From: JAJPKK01 sp963787675
GTDB lineage: Bacteria; Pseudomonadota; Alphaproteobacteria; Rhizobiales; Xanthobacteraceae
DNA: 64,000 nt
Assembly (NCBI GenBank): GCA_963787675.1
Contig: CAWBDV010000010.1
Location: 1 to 64,000 of the forward strand
Reading direction: 5' to 3'
In this document: piece after piece, positions 44,186-53,293 of the stretch
How positions within the stretch are numbered: the first letter of the stretch is position 1
How the letters are laid out: every line of letters starts with the position of its first letter
Made by a program: the position numbers and the translations under genes
The notes under the pieces: generated by a model
The model's input: only the letters and a program-made list of their open reading frames with translations
Databases searched by the model: none
What the model was told of the DNA's origin: nothing

Positions 44186-45584
44186 AGAGCTATGCGTGAA
44201 TCTGGGTGACGACGTTTGATTGAAGGCGGCGTATCGAGGCGGGTGTCGAGCCTGCCAGAACCTCCCGAAAGGAGCGATACGCCATGTCGAGAGATACCAC
44301 CGTCATCCCGTTCCGTCAGCCTGAAGCGATCGACGATCCACTAACCGAAGTTGCCCGTGAAGGCGCCCGCCGCATGCTGGCCCAGGTGCTGATCGCAGAA
44401 GCCGACGCCTTCGTCGCCCAGTGGAAGGACTTAAAATTGCCGGACGGCCGCGACCGCATCGTGCGTCACGGCCATGGACCTCAGCGCGTAATCCAAACCG
44501 GGGTTGGGCCTGTCGAGGTCCGGCGCGCCAAGGTGCGCGATCGGGCTGACGTAGGCGCGGAGGAGAAAATCCGCTTCAGCTCGTCGATCCTGCCGAAGTG
44601 GGCGCGGCGGACGAAGACCCTCGATGCGTTGCTGCCGATCCTCTACCTGCGAGGGGTGTCGACCGGCGACTTCCAGGAAGCACTCGCCGCGCTCCTGGGC
44701 AAGGACGCGCCGAACCTGTCTCCAGCCGTGATCGCGCGGTTGTTGGCAGAATGGCAGGACGATTACGATTCCTGGCAGAAGCGTGACCTCTCAGCGCGGC
44801 GATACGTGTACGTGTGGGCGGACGGGGTCTACCTGCAGGCGCGGATGGAAGAGACCACTGAATGCATGCTCGTGCTGATCGGCGCCACGCCAGAAGGCAA
44901 GAAGGAATTCATTGGCTTCCAGACCGGAGTGCGGGAGAGCGCGCAGAGCTGGCGCGAACTCCTCATCGACATCAAGCGGCGTGGGCTCGAGATCGCGCCG
45001 GATCTCGCGGTCGGCGACGGTGCGCTCGGCTTCTGGAAGGCCATCGATGAGGTCTTTCCCGGCACCAGGCACCAGCGGTGTTGGGTTCACAAGACCGCCA
45101 ACGTGCTCAACAAGGTCGCCCTCTCGGTCCAGGTCAACATGAAGGCAGACCTCCGAGAGATTTACGGCGCGCCGACCCGCGCGGCCGCTGAGGCTGCGAT
45201 CGATGTATTCGCCAGCAAATACGCCGCCAAGTACGAGAAGGCGGTCACCTGTCTGACCAAGGATCGGGAAGCTCTGCTGGCCTTCTTCGACTTTCCTGCT
45301 GAGCACTGGGACCATCTACGCACGTCAAATCCGATCGAGAGCGTGTTTGCCACCGTGCGTCATCGAACCGTGCGGACGAAGGGAGCCTTGTCGGCGAAGA
45401 CCGCCAAACTCATGGTATTCAAACTCGTGAACGCCGCCGCTAAAACATGGCGGCGATTGAAGGGCGAAAATCAGTTGCCGAAAGTGGTCCGAGGCGTCAA
45501 ATTCCAAAACGGCATCGAGGTTATTGAAATGCCGGCTCACCACGCCGCCTGATCGACCTCGTCACCCAATCTCCGGCATAGCTC
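44186..45584 (+). mobile_element. IS256-family insertion sequence, complete
   Basis: A 1.4-kb element with one transposase gene. The imperfect terminal inverted repeats are about 34 bp: the left end reads GAGCTATGCGTGAATCTGGG TGACGACG and the right end, reversed, GAGCTATGCCGGAGATTGGG TGACGAGG. An 8-bp direct duplication flanks it. It sits inside the STAND NTPase gene, in the opposite orientation. Ends, duplication and transposase are all intact, so the insertion looks recent and the element may still be active. Confidence 0.88.
44284..45552 (+). CDS. IS256-family transposase
   Basis: 422 residues, full length. The DDE residues are seen as Asp in VWADGVYLQAR, Asp in AVGDGALGFWKA and Glu in SNPIESVFATVRHRT; CWVHKTANVLNKV between them is typical for the family. 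The N-terminal DNA-binding part has GARRMLAQVLIAEADAFVA and GHGPQRVIQTGVGPVEVRRA. GAAAGGAG precedes the ATG. No stop or frameshift. Confidence 0.95.
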   Translation: MSRDTTVIPFRQPEAIDDPLTEVAREGARRMLAQVLIAEADAFVAQWKDLKLPDGRDRIVRHGHGPQRVIQTGVGPVEVRRAKVRDRADVGAEEKIRFSSSILPKWARRTKTLDALLPILYLRGVSTGDFQEALAALLGKDAPNLSPAVIARLLAEWQDDYDSWQKRDLSARRYVYVWADGVYLQARMEETTECMLVLIGATPEGKKEFIGFQTGVRESAQSWRELLIDIKRRGLEIAPDLAVGDGALGFWKAIDEVFPGTRHQRCWVHKTANVLNKVALSVQVNMKADLREIYGAPTRAAAEAAIDVFASKYAAKYEKAVTCLTKDREALLAFFDFPAEHWDHLRTSNPIESVFATVRHRTVRTKGALSAKTAKLMVFKLVNAAAKTWRRLKGENQLPKVVRGVKFQNGIEVIEMPAHHAA

Positions 45585-45592
45585 CACGCCAC
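45585..45592. repeat. 8-bp target-site duplication, right copy
   Basis: CACGCCAC, identical to 44178-44185, directly right of the IS256-family element. Confidence 0.85.
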
Positions 45593-46356
45593 TCGTCGAC
45601 AGTCCAATGCTCGAGGCGATGATAGAAATCATCGGTAGGTAGGTTCGCAAAAATCAGAAAAATGGGATTAAACCAATATTGTGCAGCGTCGAGCGTATCA
45701 AAATGAAAGCGCCGCTCCTTGTTGTCGTGAAAGGGATTGGAAGAAATTCGGTCGGCCCTTGTTTGGCGCGCGAGCTTTGACGTGTTAACATTTTCGACGG
45801 AAACAAGGGCATCTGCGGACAGCGATAGGTGGCCGGACTTTACGAGCTGAAGCACCGCGGCCTTAGCGTGCTCACGGATAAGGACATGCGGGAAGTGCTT
45901 ATCAAGCGCAATGTCCTGCAGCTTTCCTGCTAATGGCAAAACCACCGCGGGGGTTTCGTCGGCGATTCGTGCAACCGCAATGACCGCCCAGAGGCGTGCG
46001 GCGATCCAATAGTATGGCGCGGAGGGGTCGCGGAATGTCGGATCAGCCTTTCTGTCATAATTGGAGAAGGTCGCCTCGATTACGGCCGCGCCGCCGGTTC
46101 GGGCTAGACGGCGGATAACATGCGCCGCTCGCCAGCGGATTCGAGTATCGATGTCGCTAAGAAGCGAGAACAGGAAGCGACCGACGGCCCCATCAATGTT
46201 GCCAGGTAGGTCTTGGGGATCAAGCTCATTGGTGCCTGCGTCAATGATACTGCCGTTAAGCCGAAGCAAATACCATTGGAGTACTGAAAGCGCTTCGCTG
46301 GACTCCAATGACTTGGCCAACAACGCGGCGATACCGAATAATGCGGCGCTTCCATA
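45585..46356 (-). pseudogene. Middle part of the broken STAND NTPase
   Basis: About 257 codons without their own start: YGSAALFGIAALLAKSLESS, then LSVLQWYLLRLNGSIIDAGT, RFLFSLLSDIDTRIRWRAAH and VIRRLARTGG, an all-helical repeat-like region as in the sensor part of STAND proteins. The upstream frame does not match that of the N-terminal part (see 46345-47420). On the other side the frame runs into the IS element and stops 23 bases inside it (the ORF ends at 45562). Confidence 0.65.
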
Positions 46357-47420
46357 AGGCTGAGCTCATTGGCAATCTCGGAGAACGCGTTTTGCGGAAG
46401 ATGCCGACGATCATTCGTACGAACATATCGTCCCGCACCGTAACAATCGAAAAGCACAAAGGCGGAACCCGGAGGCAACAACTTCTCTACCTGACCGATG
46501 GTTGTTGTTTTTCCGCAACCAGCCGGCCCGTGTAGAAGCGTTATTCGTGATCCTTCAATTACCGCCTCTGAAACGCGGGTCGCGGGCTTCCGCAGTATTG
46601 CGTTCTGAACTGGTTTGAAATCGCCAACGGCAGGGAATAGTCCGTGCCGACTTGCGATGCCGAACCAACCTAATACGATTTCGAAGGTGATGATATCGCG
46701 CGCACGTTCTGGCAGCATCAAGTCTCGAACGTTCATCTGCAACACGCGCACCAAGGACGTCGCGTCATCGCCGATTACGTCGGCAACAAAGCTGATGATG
46801 GTTTCTTTCTTCGCGAAACGTGAGGTCGAACCACATTCAGATGTGTCAATCGCTCGTAGAAATTCTGTTAGCTCGATACCAATCAAGCCAGTCGCCTTAC
46901 TCACCTCTTGCAAAGTAGTGCCAATATTAGTTTTGGTTGGGGAAGGAGATCGCTGAGAATTAAGAAGTTGCGTAAACTCTGGTGAGATCGGCTGGTTGCT
47001 AATCAGCCGGATCGTCAAACTCGCGCCCGGTTTCATGAATTTGTGGGCGTTGGTGAAGCTCTCCGCCATCCTAGCAATAACGGAATTATTGCCGATCCGC
47101 TTGGTGTTCGCTGTGAGGCGAGCGACGGTCCAAGGGCTCGTTGGATTGCTGCCGGAATATTTGAGTTGCGCCAACTCTACTCGATTGGCGCCGGCAAGGG
47201 TGCGATCTCCATAATAGAGCGCGCAATCAACTCCTTCCCAGGCCGTTGCCTTGTCGTCTGTCAAGTCCTCGCTCGTTCGGACCCCCTCGACGGTAAGAGC
47301 CTGTAAATCGGTCGCAGGGTTCAGCAAGCTGAGGGCACGATCCAACGCCCACAGTTCGTGGAATTGGTCGCCCGCATTCGAGCCGCGCGCGCCGCCATAG
47401 TCTGCATTTGACCGCGCCAA
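46345..47420 (-). pseudogene. N-terminal nuclease and NTPase part of a STAND-type defence protein
   Basis: About 358 codons in frame. The N-terminal domain (RGSNAGDQFHELWALDRALS, WEGVDCALYYGD, NRVELAQLKYSGSNP) looks like a PD-(D/E)xK-type nuclease of the Cap4/DUF4297 group, with Asp and the QLK motif as possible catalytic residues. Then RITLLHGPAGCGKTTTI is a Walker A loop, followed by FVLFDCYGAGRY. After NELSL the frame loses sense and the Walker B and sensor motifs are missing, so DNA has been lost here. The start is a TTG at 47420 after AGAGGCG. Nuclease plus STAND NTPase is the plan of Avs-type antiphage proteins. Confidence 0.68.
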
Positions 47421-47597
47421 CTTAGCTGCGCCTCTTTAAAATGAGCTTTTCATTATGTCTCCTATAACAGTCCTTTTGCTTAAGCTGTAGCCAAATTGCT
47501 TTCACCTGCACTGTTGCTTCGGGCAGGATGGTATTTTTTGGCGTCCGGATGGGCGGGCCTGGGTCTACGCGACTTTGTAGCCGTGAATCGCCATCCC

Positions 47598-49286
47598 TCA
47601 CGCCGTCTTCTTCACCGTGAGGCCCAGTTCGCGGATCATCTCTTCGCGCATCAAGAACTTCTGCACCTTGCCGGTGACCGTCATCGGGAAGGCGTCGACG
47701 AAGCGGATGTAGCGCGGGATCTTGTAGTGGGCGATCTGGTCCTGGCAGAAGGCGCGGATCTCGTCGGCGCTCGCGCTCTCGCCCTCCTTCAGGCGCACCC
47801 AGGCGCACAGCTCTTCGCCGTAGCGATCGTCGGGTACGCCGATCACCTGCACGTCGGCGATCTTCGGGTGGCGGTAGAGAAACTCCTCGACCTCGCGCGG
47901 GTAGACGTTCTCGCCGCCGCGGATGACCATGTCCTTGAGCCGGCCGACGATGTTGACGTAGCCGTCCGCGTCCATGGTCGCGAGATCGCCGGTGTGCATC
48001 CAGCCGGCGGCGTCGACCGCCTCGGCGGTCTTTTCCGGATCGTTCCAATAGCCGAGCATCACCGAATAGCCGCGCGTGCACAGCTCGCCCGGCGCGCCGG
48101 GCGGCACGATGCGGCCCTCGGCGTCGACCATCTTGATCTCGACGTGAGGGTGAACGCGGCCGACCGTCCCGACCCGGCGCTCGAGCGGATCGTCGAGGCC
48201 GGTCTGGGTGCTGAGCGGGCTCGTCTCGGTCATGCCGTAGCAGATCGTGACGTCGCGCATGTGCATGTCGCTGATCGTGCGCCGCATGATCTCGATGGGG
48301 CAGGGCGACCCCGCCATGATGCCGGTGCGCAGGCTCGAGAGATCGTGGCGCGCGAAATCCGGATGGTTGAGCTCGGCGATGAACATCGTCGGTACGCCGT
48401 AAAGCGCGGTGCAGCGCTCGGCGGCGACGGTCTCGAGCACGGCCTGCGGCTCAAAACCTTCGCCGGGATAAACCATCGCCGCGCCATGGGTGACGCAGGC
48501 GAGATTGCCTAAAACCATGCCGAAGCAGTGATAGAGCGGCACCGGGATGCAGACGCGGTCGCGCGCGGTGAGCCGCATCGCCTCGCCGATGAAGAAGCCG
48601 TTGTTGAGGATGTTGTGGTGGGTCAGCGTCGCGCCCTTCGGCGCCCCGGTGGTGCCGCTCGTGAACTGGATGTTGATCGCGTCGTCGAATTGGAGCCGCG
48701 GCTTTAGCTCGGCGAGCCGGGCGCGCTCGGTGGCGCCGCCCATGGTCGCGACCTCGGAGAAGCGCAGGAAGCCGGGCTCTGGCTCCGCACCGAGATGGAT
48801 GAGGGTGCGCAGAGATGGCAGCCGCGGGGCGGCGAGGCGGCCCGGCCGGGCGTTGCGGCTTTCCGGCGCGAGGGTGCGCAGCATCCCGAGATAGTCGCTG
48901 GTCTTGAAGGACGGCGCGGTGATCAGCGCCTTGCATCCGACCTTGTTGAGCGCGTACTCGACCTCGACGAGGCGGTAGGCCGGATTGATGTTGACGAGGA
49001 TGAGGCCGGCGGCGGCGGTGGCAAACTGCGTCACCACCCATTCGGCGTTGTTGGGTGACCAGATGCCAACACGGTCGCCGGGCTCGAGCCCGAGGGCAAG
49101 AAGCCCCGCCGCGACGGCATCGACCCGCTCCTTGAGCTCGGCGTAGGTCCACCGCAGGTTCTGGTGGCGCACGACGAGCGCTTCGCAATCGCCCCAGCGC
49201 TCGACCGCCTTGTCGAAATGGACGCCCAGCGTGTCGCCGATCAGCGGCACTAGCGACACGCCGTGCGCATAGCTTTGCGTCAACAT
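47598..49286 (-). CDS. Fatty-acyl-CoA synthetase (AMP-binding)
   Basis: 562 residues. It activates a carboxylic acid with ATP and CoA. The P-loop is NIQFTSGTTGAPKGATLTHH, the adenine motif ICYGMTETSP, then GWMHTGDLATMDADGYVNIV and the catalytic Lys in VTGKVQKFLMRE near the C-terminus. The medium/long-chain fatty acid branch (AMP-binding protein of beta-oxidation) fits best. I start at the ATG at 49286 after AGGAAGG; the open frame upstream comes from an intergenic repeat (PTPPHKGEG). It lies just outside the foreign island. Confidence 0.88.
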   Translation of the reverse strand: MLTQSYAHGVSLVPLIGDTLGVHFDKAVERWGDCEALVVRHQNLRWTYAELKERVDAVAAGLLALGLEPGDRVGIWSPNNAEWVVTQFATAAAGLILVNINPAYRLVEVEYALNKVGCKALITAPSFKTSDYLGMLRTLAPESRNARPGRLAAPRLPSLRTLIHLGAEPEPGFLRFSEVATMGGATERARLAELKPRLQFDDAINIQFTSGTTGAPKGATLTHHNILNNGFFIGEAMRLTARDRVCIPVPLYHCFGMVLGNLACVTHGAAMVYPGEGFEPQAVLETVAAERCTALYGVPTMFIAELNHPDFARHDLSSLRTGIMAGSPCPIEIMRRTISDMHMRDVTICYGMTETSPLSTQTGLDDPLERRVGTVGRVHPHVEIKMVDAEGRIVPPGAPGELCTRGYSVMLGYWNDPEKTAEAVDAAGWMHTGDLATMDADGYVNIVGRLKDMVIRGGENVYPREVEEFLYRHPKIADVQVIGVPDDRYGEELCAWVRLKEGESASADEIRAFCQDQIAHYKIPRYIRFVDAFPMTVTGKVQKFLMREEMIRELGLTVKKTA

Positions 49287-49344
49287 GCCTTCCTCCCGAA
49301 AAAGCGAGCCAAGGTCATCGCCTATAGCGCGACGCTCTTCCTTT

Positions 49345-49541
49345 CTCCCCTCCCCCTTGTGGGGAGGGGTCGGGGGCGGGGGTCGGCGTGTTGGGCACAT
49401 CCTGGCCGCAACCTCACGACCCCCCACCCCGACCCTCCCCCACAAGGGGGGAGGGAGACGGCAGCCAAGCTACTTGTCATAGCCCAGCTCCGCGAGTGGT
49501 GAGGGGAGGGCGGGAAACGACCTCTCCCGCAAGGGGAGAGG
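49345..49541. repeat. Inverted intergenic palindromic repeats (REP-like)
   Basis: A GC-rich unit around CCTCCCCCTTGTGGGGAGGG is followed by GTCGGGG (49345-49384) and appears again inverted at 49418-49456, so the two arms can form a long hairpin. A third related unit, CCTCTCCCGCAAGGGGAGAG, follows at 49521-49541. Such units are spread between genes in many Rhizobiales and act as transcript-end structures or targets of REP-associated transposases. They are not a CRISPR array. Confidence 0.75.
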
Positions 49542-49570
49542 TGAAAGAACCGCTGTCATATGCGATCGCC

Positions 49571-50410
49571 TTACTTCGCATCGGTGGGTTCGACCACCAG
49601 GATGGCGGTGCGGCGCGCCGCGGCAATGGTCATGGCGCGCTTATTGCCGTCGGCTTCGCGGCTCACGACGATCAGGCGCTCGTCGAGTTTGTGAAGGGCG
49701 TGAAGCAGAGCTGAGCTCGTAGACGTCGCCGTTTTGCCCACAGCGATACGCTTGACGGAAAGGCCGGTTTCCGTCGCGAGTTCGTCGACGATGCCTTCCT
49801 CTCCATCTTCGCCGGCCGCAACGATGATCAGCGGTTCTTTGGCGGCCATGGCGATTGCGGCAGCGGCTGCGATGCTCGCGTCATCTTGGCTTGTCGAAAT
49901 CGCGACGATGGGGCCGGAGGTGCGGGCAAGCGAAGCGGGCACAAACATGGTCGCCGGGCTCGAACGGAAGGCGGCCTCCACGAGCGAGGAGAACTGGCGC
50001 GTCGCGCGGTCGGCAGGGCTTGCAGGCTCGCCAACCACCATGATGTCGCCGGCGCGGGCGATGGCGGCGATCGTCTCGGCGGCTGCGCCTCGCACGGCTT
50101 CGAATTCATGCGCCAACGAAAGACGGCCCGCCGCTTGAGCGAGTTTGCGCCTGGCATTGCGCGAGGCGACCTCCATCTCGTGCGTGAGCTGATCGACATC
50201 GATCGGCTGCCAGATGCCGCCGGGCAGCCGTAGCTCCCGCGCAAACGGGATTGCGGCGAGATGCTGCGGATCCGTTTCCTCAAACTGCAATCCCAACAGA
50301 TCGAGGTTCAGAAGACCGGCGAACTCCACGGCAAGCTGCAGGGTGCGGTCGGCCGTAGTCGGCTGCATCCCGAGCACGATCCTTTTGAATTGTCGCGGCC
50401 TCAAGGCCAT
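49571..50410 (-). CDS. Universal-stress-protein-like protein
   Basis: 279 residues with two alternating alpha/beta segments: RIVLGMQPTTADRTLQLAVE, DIMVVGEPASPADRAT in the first half and PIVAISTSQDDASIAAAAAI, ERLIVVSREADGNKRA in the second, as in tandem UspA-like folds. The ATP-binding G-x2-G-x9-GS motif was not clearly seen, so nucleotide binding is open. Its ATG is 2 bases after the stop of the Lon-like protease gene, so both are one operon. It may sense or signal stress for the protease. Confidence 0.6.
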   Translation of the reverse strand: MALRPRQFKRIVLGMQPTTADRTLQLAVEFAGLLNLDLLGLQFEETDPQHLAAIPFARELRLPGGIWQPIDVDQLTHEMEVASRNARRKLAQAAGRLSLAHEFEAVRGAAAETIAAIARAGDIMVVGEPASPADRATRQFSSLVEAAFRSSPATMFVPASLARTSGPIVAISTSQDDASIAAAAAIAMAAKEPLIIVAAGEDGEEGIVDELATETGLSVKRIAVGKTATSTSSALLHALHKLDERLIVVSREADGNKRAMTIAAARRTAILVVEPTDAK

Positions 50411-50412
50411 GG

Positions 50413-52902
50413 TCAGGTCTCCGGCAGCGCGCGCCCCGCTTGATGACTAAACGCGCGCTGAATATTGGCAAATGCCCGCAACCGATCTTCGATGCGCCGA
50501 TTGACGCTGCCGGACGGATAGGATCCGTCCGCGCCGCGAACGCCGGCAGCGAGCCCCGTCAACACCGTAATGCCTTCATTGATGGTGCCGACGGCGTAGA
50601 CGGCGAAGCGGCCTTGCGCGCAGGCCTCGACGACGTCCTTACGCAGCATCAGGTGTTGAACGTTCGCCTGCGGGATGATGACGCCCTGGGTGCCGGTGAG
50701 GCCGCGGGCCTGGCAGATATCGAAAAATCCTTCGATCTTTTCATTGACGCCGCCGATCGGCTGGACCTCGCCGTGCTGGTTGACCGATCCGGTGACAGCC
50801 AAATCCTGACGGAGCGGAACATCGGCCAGCGCCGACAGCAGCGCATAGAGTTCGGCCGAGGAGGCGCTATCCCCCTCGACGCCACCATATGACTGCTCGA
50901 ACACCAGACTGCCGAACAAGGACATCGGCGTATCCACGGCGTATTGACCGGCCAGAAAGCCGGACAGGATCAACACGCCCTTGGAGTGGATGGGACCGCC
51001 AAGCTCGACCTCGCGTTCGATGTCGACGACTTTCCCGCTGCCGGGGCGAACCTGGCAGGTGATGCGGGTCGGCCGACCAAACGCAAACCCGCCAAGCTCG
51101 ATGACGCTCAGCCCGTTGATTTGTCCGACATGCGCGCCGGTCGTATCGATCAAGGCGACCTTTTCGAGGATCGCCTCCTGGGACTTATCGCGCAGGCGCG
51201 CCGCGCGCCGGATGCGGGCCTCGAGCGCGCGCTCGACGTCGTCGCGCGAGATCACGCTTCGCTTGGCCTCGCGCGCGTAATAGTCGGCCTCGATCAGCGC
51301 CTCTCGCAGCTGTTCGGTCAAGAGCGAAAGCTTGCTCGCGTGATCGGCGACGCGGGCTGCATGGTCGAGGACGAGCCCGACCGCCTCGCGCTCCAACTCA
51401 TGCAAGCCGTCGCGTCGCGCAATCGACGCAAGCAACCGCGCCAGGACGATTTCGTTTTCGGGCGTGCGGGCAAAATCGTCCTCGAAATCGGCCAAAACCT
51501 TGAAATGCTCGCCCAGTTCGGGATCGACTGCGGCGAGCAGGAAGTAGAGAAGACGATCGCCAAACAGGATGACCTTGACTTTGAGGGGAATAGGGTCGGG
51601 CTCAAGCGATACCGTCGAGGCGAGGCCGAGAAACCGCGCGATGTCTTCAATGGCGATCTCGCCGCGACGCAACGTTCGTTTGAGGGCCGACCAGCTGTAC
51701 GGCTCCATCAGCACATTGCGTGCATCGAGCAGCAGATAACCGCCATTGGCGCGATGCAGCGCGCCAGCCTTGATCAAGCGAAAATTGGTCGCCAGCATGC
51801 CGCGCAACGCAATGTATTCGATGCGGCCGATCAGGTTGGCTAGTGTCGGATGCAGCTCCTCGACGACGCGCGCGCCTTGTGCGTCATCTTGCGTCACGAG
51901 GACGTTGACCTCGTAGCGATCGAAAGGGCTACCAGGCCGCAGCTCGGCGGATTTGCCCTCGCCGTCCGCGCCCTTGAGGGCAAAGACCGCGACGTTGTCG
52001 ACCAGATTGGCCTGAACCGCCTCGATATGTTTGATGATCCTCGGGATGTCGCTGAACGCGTCCTTGGTTTCGTCGATCAGCTGGTCCACGGAATATTTCG
52101 CGGTGTCGCGGCCGAGCTGGCGCACCTCGTCTCGCCGTTGGCGCTCCCACTGCGGAATGTGCCGGATGACATGCTCAAGCTCTTTTTCCAACGCCTCGAT
52201 GGCGGCTTGGATCTCGTGCCGCTTGGCTTCAGGCCACGTGTTGAATTCCTCCGGCGGCACGACCTGGCCATTGTGGATCGGCGCCATGGCGAACCCGACC
52301 GGAGTACGCAGGATGGCGATGCCTTTGCTGGCCGCCTTGTCGTTGAGGGCGGAAAAGGCATCTCCCTGCTTCTTCTGGAAGGCCTCATCGATTGCCGCCT
52401 TCCGCGTTTGGAAGTCTTCGCTCTGGAAGACGGCCGGCAGCGCGGTGCCGAGGTCGTCGATCAGCTTGTGCATCGCGGCTTGAAATTTCCGGGCGCGGCT
52501 GGATGGAAGCTCGATCGCGACCGGCCGATCCGGATCGACAAAATTGTTGACGTAAACCCAATCCGAAGGACTTGGCTTTGATCGCGCCTCCCCGAGCAAC
52601 ACCGCTTTGACGGAATCCTGCATGCGCGCGGCATTGGGGCCGATGACAAACAGATTGAATCCAGATTGCTCGACGCGTGTCCCAAAACGAAGCGCTTCAA
52701 GAGCGCGCGCTTGTCCGAGAAGTCCGTCGATCGGCTGCAAATCCGCCGTGGTCGAGAACTTCAAATGGGAAAGATCGGTGGCGCGATGGAGCTGACCAGC
52801 CGGCAGCGGCTGCGGGACCAGGCTTGCGTCGGTAGCAATATCCACGTCGGTCACTCCAGATGCCGCGCCAGGTACGTGCACCACCGCGCTGCGCGAACCC
52901 AT
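50413..52902 (-). CDS. Lon-like AAA-family ATP-dependent protease (LonB/AAA_32 type)
   Basis: 829 residues. The N-terminal part (LIDGLLGQ-like LQPIDGLLGQARALEALRFG then FNLFVIGPNAARMQDSVKAV) is the AAA_32 domain; the Walker A Lys is not in its classical form here. GGYLLLDARNVLMEPYSWSA gives the Walker B region. The C-terminal Lon protease domain has the catalytic Ser in VEGDSASSAELYALLSAL and Lys in GGVNEKIEGFFD. Members degrade damaged proteins without the Lon N-domain. It is the first gene of a minus-strand operon with the stress-like protein. Confidence 0.88.
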   Translation of the reverse strand: MGSRSAVVHVPGAASGVTDVDIATDASLVPQPLPAGQLHRATDLSHLKFSTTADLQPIDGLLGQARALEALRFGTRVEQSGFNLFVIGPNAARMQDSVKAVLLGEARSKPSPSDWVYVNNFVDPDRPVAIELPSSRARKFQAAMHKLIDDLGTALPAVFQSEDFQTRKAAIDEAFQKKQGDAFSALNDKAASKGIAILRTPVGFAMAPIHNGQVVPPEEFNTWPEAKRHEIQAAIEALEKELEHVIRHIPQWERQRRDEVRQLGRDTAKYSVDQLIDETKDAFSDIPRIIKHIEAVQANLVDNVAVFALKGADGEGKSAELRPGSPFDRYEVNVLVTQDDAQGARVVEELHPTLANLIGRIEYIALRGMLATNFRLIKAGALHRANGGYLLLDARNVLMEPYSWSALKRTLRRGEIAIEDIARFLGLASTVSLEPDPIPLKVKVILFGDRLLYFLLAAVDPELGEHFKVLADFEDDFARTPENEIVLARLLASIARRDGLHELEREAVGLVLDHAARVADHASKLSLLTEQLREALIEADYYAREAKRSVISRDDVERALEARIRRAARLRDKSQEAILEKVALIDTTGAHVGQINGLSVIELGGFAFGRPTRITCQVRPGSGKVVDIEREVELGGPIHSKGVLILSGFLAGQYAVDTPMSLFGSLVFEQSYGGVEGDSASSAELYALLSALADVPLRQDLAVTGSVNQHGEVQPIGGVNEKIEGFFDICQARGLTGTQGVIIPQANVQHLMLRKDVVEACAQGRFAVYAVGTINEGITVLTGLAAGVRGADGSYPSGSVNRRIEDRLRAFANIQRAFSHQAGRALPET

Positions 52903-53038
52903 AGCGGACCATGAAGGAGGTATTAGCCTTGACGTGCATCAAAGCTGCCGTGGGCCGGCTCTTTATTGTAACTTGAGACAACCGCCGGCTTCGCGCGCAA
53001 AATCTCAGTCGCGTTCCTGACGCGATTTGGAGGATCAG

Positions 53039-53275
53039 ATGTGGGTCAAGCTGCAGATCGCAAAAAATGGGACGACGCTCTATGCCCGCGACCATGACAT
53101 CACCGACGCGGACAGCTTTGCGGCGGCGTGCGTTGATGCGTGGTCGAAACTGCGGCAGGCGCAACTGGACAAGGAAAGCAGCATCGGCGCATTGATGGAG
53201 TATCTCGACAGCTCCGTCCTCGATCAGCTCAACGGGGCGCACATCACCTTGGAAAAGCCTGATCCAAAGACCTGA
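53039..53275 (+). CDS. Small protein of unknown function
   Basis: 78 residues starting at the ATG preceded by GGAGGA; the frame can be extended four codons to a TTG. The protein (VKLQIAKNGTTLYARDHDIT then DADSFAAACVDAWSKLRQAQ) is soluble, mixed alpha/beta and acidic at the end. No family recognised. It stands alone between the Lon-like gene and the phosphotransferase, in the same direction as the latter, 18 bases before it. Confidence 0.6.
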   Translation: MWVKLQIAKNGTTLYARDHDITDADSFAAACVDAWSKLRQAQLDKESSIGALMEYLDSSVLDQLNGAHITLEKPDPKT

Positions 53276-53293
53276 TCCAAAGACCCGAATGTG

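Noticed and set aside
45562..46323. ORF read as an independent gene right of the IS element
   Set aside because: Its last codons come from the IS end and its first ATG lies inside a helical region; it is the middle piece of the split defence gene.
48451..49188. 245-residue ORF inside the acyl-CoA synthetase
   Set aside because: Shadow of the real gene on the same strand in another frame; no motifs.
49345..49541. Possible CRISPR-like repeat array
   Set aside because: Only three degenerate units in mixed orientation and no regular spacers; these are intergenic palindromes.
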